Notes: generated by a model not told the origin, from the letters alone. Shown: positions 51,342 through 60,079, numbered from the stretch's first letter. The stretch: DNA of 64,000 nt from an uncultured Muribaculaceae bacterium (GCA_910578095.1 CAJTOZ010000003.1:74649-138648), one strand, 5' to 3'. Numbers and translations are program-made.

Positions 51342-51377
51342 GAGGGTGTTTAATAACATCTGTTTTTAAACACCCTC
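51342..51377. terminator. hairpin after the alpha/beta-hydrolase gene
   Basis: GAGGGTGTTT (51342-51351) and AAACACCCTC (51368-51377) form a 10-bp stem around a 16-base AT-rich loop, between the hydrolase stop and the nitronate monooxygenase start. Transcript end on the minus strand is likely, without a strong T-run. Confidence 0.6.
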
Positions 51378-51441
51378 ATAGTTATTTCATGTTTATAACA
51401 ATCTCGTTCCGCATAGGGTTTTGCATGGCAATCCGTACGGC

Positions 51442-52518
51442 CTACTTGTTGAGATTCTCCACATAGAATGCGGCGATCTCGTCCATAGGGATTATATCGA
51501 GCCGGTCGTAGAGGTCGCAATGCGACGCGCCCTTTACGGTCAGCATCTGTTTGTTGTCGCCTTTTAGCCTGGCGAAGGTGTCCTTGCCGAAGTAATATGA
51601 ATGGGCCTTGTCGCCATGCACAATGAGTACTGCGCTCTCCAGTTCGTCGGCATACCCGAAGAATTTGAAGTTGATGAATGGCAGGTTGGAGGTCGCATTC
51701 CAGCCATCGGTGGAGTTGCCCGAGCGCACGTGATAGCCCCGCGGTGTCTTGTAGTAGGCGTAATAATCCTTTACAAACTGCGGCGCGTCCTCCGGAAGCG
51801 GATCCACCACTCCTCCGGCACGCATGTATGAGCCATTGCGGAAGTCGATGGTGCGTTGTGCCGCCATGGCCGCACGCTTGGCGTTGCGCTGCCCGGCAGT
51901 GTTTTCAGAGTCGAAGTATCCGCAGGCGTTGACACGGGTCATGTCGTACATCGTCGAGGCCACGGTAGCCTTGATGCGGGGGTCGTTGATGGCGGCCTGG
52001 ATAGCGATGCCGCCCCAGCCGCATATACCGAGGATTCCCACCTTTCCGGAATCTACATCCTCACGGTTCATGAGATAGTCTACCGCCGCGGAGAAGTCCT
52101 CCACATTGATGTCGGGCGACGCCACCCTGCGGGGCGTACCGCCGCTCTCGCCCGTAAACGAAGGGTCGAACGCTATTGTCAGGAATCCGCGCTCGGCGAG
52201 CTGCTGGGCATACAGTCCGGAAGATTGTTCCTTCACCGCTCCGAACGGACCGCTCACAGCAATGGCCGGGAGTTTTCCGGTCGCTCCTTTGGGTTTATAC
52301 ATATCGGCAGCGAGAGTTACGCCGTAGCGGTTCACAAAAACCACCTTGGAGTGGTCCACCTTATCGCTCTCCGGGAACACTTTGTCCCAATTCTGTGTGA
52401 GCTCCAGCTTTTCTACGGGAGCCAATGATGTGTTGGTGTTCGGATTGTTCATATTCTGGGAATTTACTATCGTGGTACTGAGTGAAAGTAACGCTGTCAG
52501 TATTATCTTGGCTTTCAT
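51442..52518 (-). CDS. exported alpha/beta hydrolase (YcjY/DLH-like)
   Basis: 358 residues with a signal peptide (cleavage near residue 20-22). The fold pattern is GKLPAIAVSGPFGAVKEQSSGLYAQQLAERGFLTIAFDPSFTGESGG; the nucleophile elbow reads GILGICGWGGIAIQAA, so the nucleophile is a Cys where most alpha/beta hydrolases have Ser, as in dienelactone-hydrolase relatives. The His is in GASHCDLYD. A -7 box (minus strand TAACTTTG, 52549-52556) sets the start at 52518. Confidence 0.85.
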   Translation of the reverse strand: MKAKIILTALLSLSTTIVNSQNMNNPNTNTSLAPVEKLELTQNWDKVFPESDKVDHSKVVFVNRYGVTLAADMYKPKGATGKLPAIAVSGPFGAVKEQSSGLYAQQLAERGFLTIAFDPSFTGESGGTPRRVASPDINVEDFSAAVDYLMNREDVDSGKVGILGICGWGGIAIQAAINDPRIKATVASTMYDMTRVNACGYFDSENTAGQRNAKRAAMAAQRTIDFRNGSYMRAGGVVDPLPEDAPQFVKDYYAYYKTPRGYHVRSGNSTDGWNATSNLPFINFKFFGYADELESAVLIVHGDKAHSYYFGKDTFARLKGDNKQMLTVKGASHCDLYDRLDIIPMDEIAAFYVENLNK

Positions 52519-52548
52519 CGCTCTATTATTGTATCTGCTATTACAATA

Positions 52549-52556
52549 CAAAGTTA
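52549..52556 (-). promoter_or_regulatory. -7 box of the alpha/beta-hydrolase gene
   Basis: TAACTTTG on the minus strand, 30 bases before the start codon. Confidence 0.65.
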
Positions 52557-52619
52557 GTAAGGATTGCGCCCTGATACATACCCCAATCAAGGTAATGCCA
52601 ACCAGAAATGCTGATTTAC

Positions 52620-52931
52620 TTATTCCGACTTTCCCTGACCGCCTCCGGACCGCGTGTTTATGCGATCCGCGATATGGTGTTTGTTGACACGATAGGTTGA
52701 TGTTCCTACAAGCACGACGAATATTACCGCCCCCAAGCCAGCGCATCCGCGCATTATCAGCATGGCTTTTGGCGACAGTTCATCTATCCAGATTATCATG
52801 GACAGGATGAGGATGATTGATACGGCTATTGCTGTCAGGGCCGCATATTTCAGTCTTCGATGCCCGGGCGCATTGTAGAGCCGGTTCAGTTCTTCCCGTT
52901 CGTGCCGTATGTTATTGATATTCCGCTTCAT
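52620..52931 (-). CDS. small two-helix membrane protein
   Basis: 103 residues with two transmembrane helices (about 30-49 and 62-78) after a basic N-terminus. No named family. 3 bases from the next small membrane gene, so a two-gene operon. Confidence 0.7.
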   Translation of the reverse strand: MKRNINNIRHEREELNRLYNAPGHRRLKYAALTAIAVSIILILSMIIWIDELSPKAMLIMRGCAGLGAVIFVVLVGTSTYRVNKHHIADRINTRSGGGQGKSE

Positions 52932-52934
52932 GGT

Positions 52935-53117
52935 TTAACGCAAGAAACAGAATTCGCAGATAAAGCCCAGTCCTACAATGAGGCCAAGCGGATCCAGGAC
53001 CCATTTCCACCATTTGGTCGTGGCTTTCTCTTTGAAGTCGTTATAAAGGCCGATGATTGATGAGATAGTGAACCAAACGCCGAGAACAAGCGATATCCAG
53101 AATTCAAATCCGTTCAT
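52935..53117 (-). CDS. small two-helix membrane protein
   Basis: 60 residues (FEFWISLVLGVWFTISSIIGLYND, then VLDPLGLIVGLGFICEFCF); no named family. The start at 53117 is set by the -7 box TATATTTG (minus, 53157-53164), which overlaps an upstream in-frame ATG at 53159. Confidence 0.7.
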   Translation of the reverse strand: MNGFEFWISLVLGVWFTISSIIGLYNDFKEKATTKWWKWVLDPLGLIVGLGFICEFCFLR

Positions 53118-53156
53118 GTTGAGGTTGGTATTTGCAGATTGTCTGTTTTCAATAAG

Positions 53157-53164
53157 CAAATATA
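53157..53164 (-). promoter_or_regulatory. -7 box of the small membrane gene pair
   Basis: TATATTTG on the minus strand, 40 bases before the start at 53117. Confidence 0.6.
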
Positions 53165-53222
53165 CTGAAAATTCTCAACAAATATTGATGCTCAAGGATT
53201 TTAACGCTGCTTGTGGCTGTTT

Positions 53223-53735
53223 TCAGGGTATCATTTCCCACCAGTTTTCTTCGGGCATTTCCTCGATTTTGAATTTGCGCCATTTTTCGGATGCTTTGTA
53301 TGCTTCGCTGCACCCGTAAGGCACATAAAGGGTGCAACCGTCAGGTTTGGGCCCCACAACATAGCCGGCATTGCCGGGCACTTCCCATACTGGGGGCTCT
53401 TCAGTGAGGCTGAAAAGTTTGTCGACATAGAAGCTCAAAGCAGTCGTGGAAATGCTTTTCAGAGATTCGGGCAGGACAAAACTTTTCAGGCGTCCAATAT
53501 CCGAAAAGGCGGCCTCCTCGATCTTCTCAAAGGAAGGCCACGCGAACTCATTATGTATATCAACTTCTTCAAGCGAAGTACAGAAATAGAAAGCATAGGC
53601 GTAGATTATTTTGCAGGCTGCAGGAATGTTGACTTTTTTCAATTGTGTGCAGTGAGAGAAAGCACTGTTGCCTATGGCCTTTATATTTTCCGACAAGCGA
53701 ACCTCAGAGATGTATTTATTGCCGGTGAAGACACC
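53223..53735 (-). pseudogene. 3' part of a frameshifted leucine-rich-repeat lipoprotein
   Basis: About 170 residues of BspA-like LRR_5 repeats (IKAIGNSAFSHCTQLKKVNIPAACKIIYAYAFYFCTSLEEVDIHNEF... IEEAAFSDIGRLKSFVLPESLKSI) and an end typical of this group (LYVPYGCSEAYKASEKWRKFKIEEM). It is in the -1 frame relative to the 5' part. Reading GGTGTCTTCACCGGCAATAAA after the junction restores a continuous repeat (GVFTGNKYISEVRLSENIKAIG), so this is one gene broken, or read, at CCCAAAG. Confidence 0.8.
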
Positions 53736-54670
53736 TTTGGGCCCTCATTGTTATGAACAACCCGGAGGAGTTCTTTGGGCAGATCACATATACCGCAATC
53801 GCTGTAATAAGATTTAGTGCCGCTACTAAAGCTACTATAGGCAAGATTTACCGATATTTTGCGCTCGCCTTGTGGCAGCGAACTCCCGGCATTGTCAATA
53901 ATCTTCTTGAGGTAAAAGGCATCGTTGGCATTGATGTAGCCTTTTATAGTGATGTCGGTGAGGTCGCCGAGATAAGATTCCTCACCGAGCAAAGCTCCAA
54001 GACAACCCTCGTCGCTGAGCACAAATTTCTCACTTTTACCAAACGGACGGGGATTTTGCCAGAGCCCGAGTGTCAGCATCTTCCCGTTCTGGAAGCGCAG
54101 CGTCACAGTTTTGACACGTCCCATACCGGTATTTCTTCCCGCGGAAAATCGAATGACATACTTTCCTTCCGCTTCTTTGTCAAGAGTCACCTCACTGCCA
54201 TAATCTACGCTCCCGAGCATTTTCGATATGCTACAAGGCATGTTGGTTGTGAAATGCGCTTCGATTTCGCCTCCCTCGTATGGGATGGTGTAGTATCGCT
54301 TAAGACCGTCAACCACTACCTGCTCCTCCGTCCGGCTTATTATTTTGTCAAGGCGGTAGGTGTAAACCTCTCCTGCAATCGGGCCGTTGAGTGGTGTTGA
54401 GCGGTAGACTCTCAGCTCATACTCCACACCTTTCTCGTAAGTGAAACCTTGAATTTTACCGAAACTCATGGGCTCCCAATCCGAGCCGGGGCTGAATTTT
54501 ACGAGCATACATTCCATGTATTCCTCGAGCCAGTCGTTGTAGACGGTGGTGGTTTCGGCCGATACCCACATAGTGATGAGTTCGGTATTATCCTTTGGTT
54601 CGTCGTTGCTGCATCCTGTAAGGACAAAAGCAATGAATAAACCAATCAGCAGGTTTAATGTCTTCTTCAT
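53681..54670 (-). CDS. 5' part of the frameshifted lipoprotein (DUF4377, BACON-like)
   Basis: 329 residues as the frame stands, ending early after the junction. Lipobox LTGCSN (Cys20). Residues ~30-115 fit DUF4377 (MWVSAETTTVYNDWLEEYMECMLVKFSPGSDWEPMSFGKIQGFTYEKGVEYELRV); ~125-210 look BACON-like (YYTIPYEGGEIEAHFTTNMPCSISK). The start of the leucine-rich repeats follows (KISVNLAYSS), and the last 17 residues after the slippery site are out-of-frame sequence. The intact product would be about 482 residues. Probably a surface-exposed adhesin-like lipoprotein. Confidence 0.82.
   Translation of the reverse strand: MKKTLNLLIGLFIAFVLTGCSNDEPKDNTELITMWVSAETTTVYNDWLEEYMECMLVKFSPGSDWEPMSFGKIQGFTYEKGVEYELRVYRSTPLNGPIAGEVYTYRLDKIISRTEEQVVVDGLKRYYTIPYEGGEIEAHFTTNMPCSISKMLGSVDYGSEVTLDKEAEGKYVIRFSAGRNTGMGRVKTVTLRFQNGKMLTLGLWQNPRPFGKSEKFVLSDEGCLGALLGEESYLGDLTDITIKGYINANDAFYLKKIIDNAGSSLPQGERKISVNLAYSSFSSGTKSYYSDCGICDLPKELLRVVHNNEGPKVSSPAINTSLRFACRKI
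53735..53741 (-). other. CCCAAAG heptamer at the frameshift junction
   Basis: In the zero frame the codons read GGC CCA AAG GTG. The heptamer C-CCA-AAG is of the X-XXY-YYZ slippery type, and a -1 slip continues as GGT GTC TTC, exactly the leucine-rich-repeat frame. A simple 1-base deletion in the same run would look identical. Confidence 0.6.
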
Positions 54671-54775
54671 CGTGCAGTTAATGATTAATCAGCCATGCAT
54701 CATACGCATAGTATCAGAAGTAACACCATCAGAAGTGCTATGATTTGCTCCCGGTCCATATCTCACAAAACCGGT

Positions 54776-56857
54776 TTATCTTCCACTTGCAGAAGATTTG
54801 GCCACTTCACCGTCGGCATTTACAATCTTGCGTGTGTCGCGGCGCTGGCGCCCCCATTGCAGGTTGTAGGATATGCTTAGATAATATTTCGGATAGTCAT
54901 TCATCCGTATGTGTTTTTCGTAGATATGATACGGATCGTAGGAGCGGGCGCCCTGGTCGTATTTCGTGAAGGGGCACATCACCCCCGCTCCAAATTGCCA
55001 TTTCTTCCAATTGTATTCAAGCTCTATGAGCGACATGTCTTCACCCCACGATACTTTCTGCCCCCATAGGTCGCGTTGCGCCCGTTGGTACATCACTATG
55101 GCCTGCCATCCCCAATGTTGGAAAACCAGCCCTCCTTGTCCGCTCCAGTCGTGGTTGTAAAGTTTATAGCCGGTGCCACTCATACGTTCGGCACGGTATT
55201 GCACCATGCCCTCAAGCCATAGCCATCCGGGCACTATCTCTATGCTTGGCGCTATCCAGAATGAAAGAGTCTGCAGGCCCTTGCTGTTTTCATAGCTGGT
55301 TATGAGCTTGCCATCCGCCCAATAGGTGTAAGGCGCTATGGCGTCGGGGCTCGTGAAGGCACGTATGCCGAATGAGCCTGACAGGCGTTTTATGTCGTAG
55401 CTATAGCGGAGCGTCAGCATATACGACTGTGAGGTGTGAATGTCGGGGTTGCCCTGCGTCCACTGGAATGCATCGACTTGCTGGGCCACGATGTTGGTCT
55501 CGGCCAATGATGGAGGCGACTGCCAGGATGAGAAATTCAGCCTCAGCTGATGAGCTTGGCCGGGACGGTAGGTGAAGGTGAATTGCGGCCGTACATTCCA
55601 CGAATCGGTGCCTTGGCCGGTTTCCTTGAATTTGAAAGATGTGTATTGTGCGCCGATACCTGCGGTCAAGGTCACTTTGTTGATGCGCTGAAAATATTCA
55701 CCGAAGAAATAAAGACGGTCTTGCCGCTGATGGAATATCTCCCCGCCGAGATTTTCGTATGTGGAACGGTTGCGGTTGGCTTTATAATTGACGCCGGCTG
55801 TAAATCGGGATTGCGCCCAGTTCTTTATATAGTCGGCTTCAACGCCATAGGCTTGGTTGCGGTCTTTTATTGAGGTGCTGACCTCCGTCAACGCGGTTCC
55901 ATTCCCGGCATCTGCCTCCTCGGTATAGTTGCGGCGTGTGCGTCCGTTGTATAGCGAACCGTTGAAGTCTATGGCTATAAGCTGTTTGTACGGAAGATGC
56001 TGCTCCAGATATGCCGTAAACGAGGGCGTGAATCCGTCGCGGGTATCGAAATCGCTGATCAGCACATTGTCAAGACCCGCAGATTGAGACATTATACTGC
56101 GATATAATGATGCTTCGGGCCATTGCTTATATCCGTGCAGTGCCACCCAAAACACTGTTGTGTCGGGCTTGATGTAACTGTAGTCCAGTTGCAATCCTCC
56201 GTAGGTGTCGCTGAGGTAGCCGCCGTCGGGTTTTTCGGAGCGGTCTATTTTAGTGCCGTCGGGCATTGTGAAAGCCTCGCTGTATTCACGGTATGCCGAC
56301 ATGCGGTTTGTGAGTTTGAAATTGGCTGATGCTCCCCATTGCGAGTTGCCATTGTTGATCTTTATGGCTGCCCGATATCGGCCCCATGCGGCATTAAGTG
56401 CGGGCTGTGCGTAGGTCATCAACGAGCCGCCGGCAGTAGGATTGGTCACTATAAAATTCAACACAGCGGTGGCTCCATTGTAGCGGAGACTCGGATTGTC
56501 GATCCATTCCACCCTTTTTATGGTTTCGGGCAGTAGTTGCTGCACCTGCTCTATGGTGGCCTCTCTGCCGTTGATGCGCACCTGCACGCTTTGGCCACCC
56601 GACGAAATGGTGCCCAACGCATCGTTGACTGAAAGTGCCGGAATCATGAGATTCCGGAGCAGCTGCATCCCGTTTCTGGAATGCTCCACCGCGCTCTGCG
56701 AAGGATGATATACGTCCATGTCGGCTTTGCGGATAACCTTCGGTGCCCGGATGACTATTTCCTGCAATTGCCGGGTTGCTATTGAATCTTCCGTTTCCTG
56801 AGCTACTGCGGCAAGTGCGATAATAGGCATCAGGGCTGCTGTAAGAAATGCTTTCAT
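54776..56857 (-). CDS. outer-membrane beta-barrel receptor (TonB-dependent-like)
   Basis: 693 residues: signal peptide, a plug-like region (IVIRAPKVIRKADMDVYHPSQSAVEHSRNGMQLLRNLMIPALSVNDALGTISSGGQSVQVRINGREATIEQVQQLLPETIKRVEWIDNPSLRYNGATAVLNFIVTN), and a long beta-barrel. The plug is like that of outer-membrane-beta-barrel family 3 (no TonB box seen). An upstream ATG at 56881 lies within the -7 box (TAATTTTG, 56879-56886, minus), so 56857 is used. 77 bases downstream of the Crp-like gene. Confidence 0.85.
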   Translation of the reverse strand: MKAFLTAALMPIIALAAVAQETEDSIATRQLQEIVIRAPKVIRKADMDVYHPSQSAVEHSRNGMQLLRNLMIPALSVNDALGTISSGGQSVQVRINGREATIEQVQQLLPETIKRVEWIDNPSLRYNGATAVLNFIVTNPTAGGSLMTYAQPALNAAWGRYRAAIKINNGNSQWGASANFKLTNRMSAYREYSEAFTMPDGTKIDRSEKPDGGYLSDTYGGLQLDYSYIKPDTTVFWVALHGYKQWPEASLYRSIMSQSAGLDNVLISDFDTRDGFTPSFTAYLEQHLPYKQLIAIDFNGSLYNGRTRRNYTEEADAGNGTALTEVSTSIKDRNQAYGVEADYIKNWAQSRFTAGVNYKANRNRSTYENLGGEIFHQRQDRLYFFGEYFQRINKVTLTAGIGAQYTSFKFKETGQGTDSWNVRPQFTFTYRPGQAHQLRLNFSSWQSPPSLAETNIVAQQVDAFQWTQGNPDIHTSQSYMLTLRYSYDIKRLSGSFGIRAFTSPDAIAPYTYWADGKLITSYENSKGLQTLSFWIAPSIEIVPGWLWLEGMVQYRAERMSGTGYKLYNHDWSGQGGLVFQHWGWQAIVMYQRAQRDLWGQKVSWGEDMSLIELEYNWKKWQFGAGVMCPFTKYDQGARSYDPYHIYEKHIRMNDYPKYYLSISYNLQWGRQRRDTRKIVNADGEVAKSSASGR

Positions 56858-56878
56858 ACTCTTGTAAAAGATTATGGG

Positions 56879-56886
56879 CAAAATTA
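56879..56886 (-). promoter_or_regulatory. -7 box of the barrel receptor gene
   Basis: TAATTTTG on the minus strand; a TTG at 56910-56912 (23 bases away) overlaps the palindrome 56903-56928. Confidence 0.6.
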
Positions 56887-56902
56887 CAGCTAATAAAAAT
56901 AA

Positions 56903-56928
56903 CGGCTCTCAACATATGTTGAGAGCCG
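56903..56928. promoter_or_regulatory. 26-bp perfect palindrome: operator or terminator
   Basis: CGGCTCTCAACAT / ATGTTGAGAGCCG with no spacer. It lies 7 bases beyond the Crp-like gene's stop and covers the -33 region of the receptor gene. On the minus strand it is followed by TTATTTTTATT, so it may be the crp terminator; its place over the receptor promoter also suits an operator. Confidence 0.65.
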
Positions 56929-56934
56929 GGGATT

Positions 56935-57510
56935 TTAACACTGTTTGCTATCGTTTTTTCGCAATCGGCTCAGGTGGGTGGGGGTGATGTTGAGGAACGA
57001 TGCGATGTCTTTCAGAGAAAATATATCAAAGAGGTCGGGATGGTTGGTGACAAGTTCATGATAACGTTGCTGCGGTGTTTTGACATACAGATCCACATAA
57101 CGGTCGTAGACGGTTGAATATACGGCCTCGGTGGAGTGCATCACGATATCCTTGAATGTGGGGTCGGTATCTATCAATCGGTTGAAATCATTGGTAGGGA
57201 TGCAGTAAATATCGCAATCGGACACAGCCACAATCGCCAGTTTGGCTTTTTGGCCGTATAGGCAAAAAGGCCAGTCGGCGGCGAAGCCGTTGCCAAACAC
57301 CAGTCCCATCACATGCTCTGTGCCGTCGGCAGAGCAGGCTACATATTTGAGCGCTCCGGAAACAATGTACCCGATATAGCGTCCTACTTTACCTATTGTG
57401 ACGAATTCCTCTCCTTTGGCAAAATGCCGCAAAGTGCCCTTGCTGACGCATACTTCGCGCCAGGCCTCGAAATCGATCTGCTCGATATATGAATTGAAGT
57501 TCTCTGCCAT
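56935..57510 (-). CDS. Crp/Fnr-family regulator
   Basis: 191 residues. Cyclic-nucleotide-binding fold (LRHFAKGEEFVTIGKVGRYIGYIVSGALKYVACSADGTEHVMGLVFGNGFAADW) followed by the C-terminal helix-turn-helix (LKDIASFLNITPTHLSRLRK), the short Bacteroidota form. No Fnr-type N-terminal cysteine cluster. An upstream start at 57552 falls within the -7 box (TAATTTTG, 57550-57557, minus), so 57510 is used. Confidence 0.9.
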   Translation of the reverse strand: MAENFNSYIEQIDFEAWREVCVSKGTLRHFAKGEEFVTIGKVGRYIGYIVSGALKYVACSADGTEHVMGLVFGNGFAADWPFCLYGQKAKLAIVAVSDCDIYCIPTNDFNRLIDTDPTFKDIVMHSTEAVYSTVYDRYVDLYVKTPQQRYHELVTNHPDLFDIFSLKDIASFLNITPTHLSRLRKNDSKQC

Positions 57511-57549
57511 AAGATAATATGGAACGGACGGTCCGCAGTATATCGTAAG

Positions 57550-57557
57550 CAAAATTA
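57550..57557 (-). promoter_or_regulatory. -7 box of the Crp-like gene
   Basis: TAATTTTG on the minus strand, 40 bases before the start at 57510. Confidence 0.6.
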
Positions 57558-57584
57558 GTATTTATTTCTGTAATGGGCTTGCAT

Positions 57585-57863
57585 TCAGGTGAAAAAATGA
57601 TGAAGCGTTGTCGATGTGCTCTTTGCTGCTTCTGTGCCTGCGACAAATCCAAGGTGATTTGTGCACCTGTATTTCGACTTGTGGCATTGACCTTTTATTT
57701 CAGGATTGCGGATTCGGATGTCCGACCCCCAAAGTTTGAGAAACACCTCTTGCACCACATCGCGAGCTTCATCCTCTTCATGAAGCAGGCACATCGCGAG
57801 CCTCATCGAAGGCGGGAAGCATTGAATGTAGAGAGTCTCAAACTCTGTGGTGGAGTATTCCAT
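57585..57863 (-). pseudogene. remnant of an ECF sigma factor
   Basis: 92 residues. The N-terminus is a good sigma region 2 (FETLYIQCFPPSMRLAMCLLHEEDEARDVVQEVFLKLWGSDIRI), but after NPEIKGQ the sequence degenerates and region 4 is missing. Other frames in the tail keep fragments that resemble the rest of such a factor, so small deletions are likely. It is a decayed gene between the Crp regulator and the two-component system, probably once tied to the receptor gene. Confidence 0.75.
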
Positions 57864-57934
57864 TGCGAAGACGTTTTATATAGTAGACAGGTGAGATGCC
57901 GAAATCATTACCCCGGGGATGTGTTTCTCCGCAA

Positions 57935-58609
57935 TTAAATTTGGTTGACAGTCAGTACATATCCTTTCTTTTTCAGAGAGATTATTGTTATTGCCGGGTC
58001 TGTAAGGAGTTTGCGGATATATGTTATCTGCACATTGAGGGCAAGAGAATTGGCATAGCTGCTATCGCCCCACACAGTGTTGAGAATTGTGTCGCGGTCG
58101 ACCACCTTGCCCAAATTCTGCGCGAGGAGAGCAAGTATCTCTGTCTGGCGCACCGAGAGTGTGTGCGTTTCGCCATTATATGTCAGTGATGCGAGATTCG
58201 GGCGGAATAATGTGACGCCCAATTGATACTCGACATCCTGCGCGCTAATGTCGCTTTCAAACCGTTCGTTTATCTTGGCTATCAGTTCTTCAGGGTAGAA
58301 TGGCTTAGGGATATAGTCGTTACCCTTGAGTTTGAAGCCATACAGGCGATCGACCTTGTCGGTACGGTCGGTAAGGAAGAAGATAATCACATGACGGTCA
58401 GTCGCACGTATAGTCTGCGCCATCTCAAAGCCGTTCATCTCCGGCATGTTTATGTCGAGAAGAATCAAGTCGGGACAGACTCCCCGGTATAATTCCAGAC
58501 CTATTTTTCCATTGGGAGCGTAGGTCAGATCATAGCCCTCGGCTTCTATGAAGCGTTTGAGAAGCATGGAGTTTTTGAGGTCGTCATCTACGAGCAGTAT
58601 CTTTTTCAT
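57935..58609 (-). CDS. OmpR-family response regulator
   Basis: 224 residues. Receiver domain with phospho-acceptor Asp52 (DLILLDINMPEMNGF), acidic DDD (8-10), Thr in FLTDRTDK and Lys in PKPFYPEEL; winged-helix output domain (LSVRQTEILALLAQNLGKVVDRDTILNTVWGDSSYANSLALNVQITYIRKLL... KKKGYVL). Overlaps its histidine kinase by 4 bases. The direct repeats at 60137-60180 are the natural target. Confidence 0.95.
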   Translation of the reverse strand: MKKILLVDDDLKNSMLLKRFIEAEGYDLTYAPNGKIGLELYRGVCPDLILLDINMPEMNGFEMAQTIRATDRHVIIFFLTDRTDKVDRLYGFKLKGNDYIPKPFYPEELIAKINERFESDISAQDVEYQLGVTLFRPNLASLTYNGETHTLSVRQTEILALLAQNLGKVVDRDTILNTVWGDSSYANSLALNVQITYIRKLLTDPAITIISLKKKGYVLTVNQI

Positions 58610-60075
58610 TGCGGTAGGTTTATAGAGAACGATGAGCCCACGCCTTCTGTGCTCTCAACGGTGATTTCGCCTCCATGAGCATCCGTCAGAAGTTTGACGT
58701 AAGTGAGACCAAGTCCCATTCCGGGGATGTCTGATGTGGATGCTTTGGCACGATAGAAGCGGTTGAAAATTTTGCTTTTATCGGAGGAGGCTATACCATT
58801 GCCATTATCCTCAACCGAGATCTTTATACTCCCCGAAATTGCCTCGGCACATATATTAATCATTACATTTTCACCCGAATATTTGATTGCATTCTCTATC
58901 AAATTCGTGAGGATATTCATAAGATGGGAGCGGTCGGCCGACACTTCCAACTCGCCCGGAACATTGTTTTCAAACACAACAATTTTAGAACTTGGCAATT
59001 GAATGGAGGCAATTACATTATCTACGAGTTCGAATAGATTGAATGTTGTGATATTCAATGGAATCTGTTCGACATTATTGAATGTTATGTCACGCAGTTT
59101 TGAGAAGTAGGCAGAGAGGTTGTCGAGGGCTATGCGTGTCTCTCCGACAAGTTCATGGCGCATTTGGTCGTCATTCATCATTTTATCATTATCAATTCCG
59201 GAAACACACATTTTTAATGTGGAAATTGGGCGTTTCAATTCATGAATCATTGTGGTGATGAACGAGTTGCGCATCTTGTCAAGCCGCGTCAGCTTGACGA
59301 TGGTCCTGATCTGCCAGACGAGGCAAAGGATAAGGAACAACGAGAGAACTACAGCCAATGCCAATGTCCATCCCATACTGCGCAATATCTCCGAGGATGG
59401 AATTTTACATTCAATCATAACCGCTTTCCTTTCGAGTTCGGAATAAGGGATTGTGACCTTGAACCGTGGGGAGACGACAGATGAATGACGAATGGTAACA
59501 GGTTCCCATGTCACGCTGTCCTGCAAAATCAAAGTGATCTCAGCATTGAGGTTGCTCTTTTTTAATATTGAATCTATCCCTTCTGCGGTGAAAGGAGATT
59601 GTATCTCATTATCGAAATTTCTCATGGCGTTCCATGCAACACCGTCGGATGGCGCACTCGAGGCATCGACTGTGGCTATCTTTGCATCAACCATATCAAG
59701 AGAGTCCAGGATCAACTCCTGAAGTCTTTTCATTTCTTCAGACGTAAGATTCCGCTTCTCCGCTATCCCCAGAATTTTACGGCCATCAATTTCCTTTGTG
59801 GTTACCGTAACATTGCGTCGTCTGTTTCCGGCAGAGTCGACATCGGTATTCATCTGATATGAAGACTGTGTTCGGGCAAGTTTTTTTACAACGGAATATT
59901 TTGCTCTTTCATTATTATACTCGGCAATGGCACTTGAAATGATCTCTCCCGAAATATTTTCATATTCAGATAGAGAATACTCATAGCGGCCATACAGCCA
60001 ATACAGCTGCATCCCGAGGAAGGCAAGTATCGCCGCGATTGACAATATATATAGTGTTTTTATTTTCTTTTCCAT
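58606..60075 (-). CDS. membrane sensor histidine kinase
   Basis: 489 residues: N-terminal membrane helix (TLYILSIAAILAFLGMQLYWLYG), a periplasmic sensor loop (~30-235), second membrane helix (~240-262), DHp domain with the phospho-acceptor His in MIHELKRPISTLKM, and HATPase_c with N box LTNLIENAIKYSGEN, G1 VEDNGNGI and G2 GMGLGLTYV. Its ATG starts only 4 bases after its -7 box (TAATTTTG, 60080-60087), so the transcript may be leaderless. Confidence 0.93.
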   Translation of the reverse strand: MEKKIKTLYILSIAAILAFLGMQLYWLYGRYEYSLSEYENISGEIISSAIAEYNNERAKYSVVKKLARTQSSYQMNTDVDSAGNRRRNVTVTTKEIDGRKILGIAEKRNLTSEEMKRLQELILDSLDMVDAKIATVDASSAPSDGVAWNAMRNFDNEIQSPFTAEGIDSILKKSNLNAEITLILQDSVTWEPVTIRHSSVVSPRFKVTIPYSELERKAVMIECKIPSSEILRSMGWTLALAVVLSLFLILCLVWQIRTIVKLTRLDKMRNSFITTMIHELKRPISTLKMCVSGIDNDKMMNDDQMRHELVGETRIALDNLSAYFSKLRDITFNNVEQIPLNITTFNLFELVDNVIASIQLPSSKIVVFENNVPGELEVSADRSHLMNILTNLIENAIKYSGENVMINICAEAISGSIKISVEDNGNGIASSDKSKIFNRFYRAKASTSDIPGMGLGLTYVKLLTDAHGGEITVESTEGVGSSFSINLPQ

Positions 60076-60079
60076 GGCG

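Noticed and set aside
51342..51377. 10-bp inverted repeat as the end of an insertion sequence
   Set aside because: Single occurrence with no transposase; a transcription terminator between two same-strand genes is simpler.
53118..53159. Longer N-terminus for the 60-residue membrane protein
   Set aside because: The upstream ATG overlaps the -7 box TATATTTG, so it would not be in the transcript.
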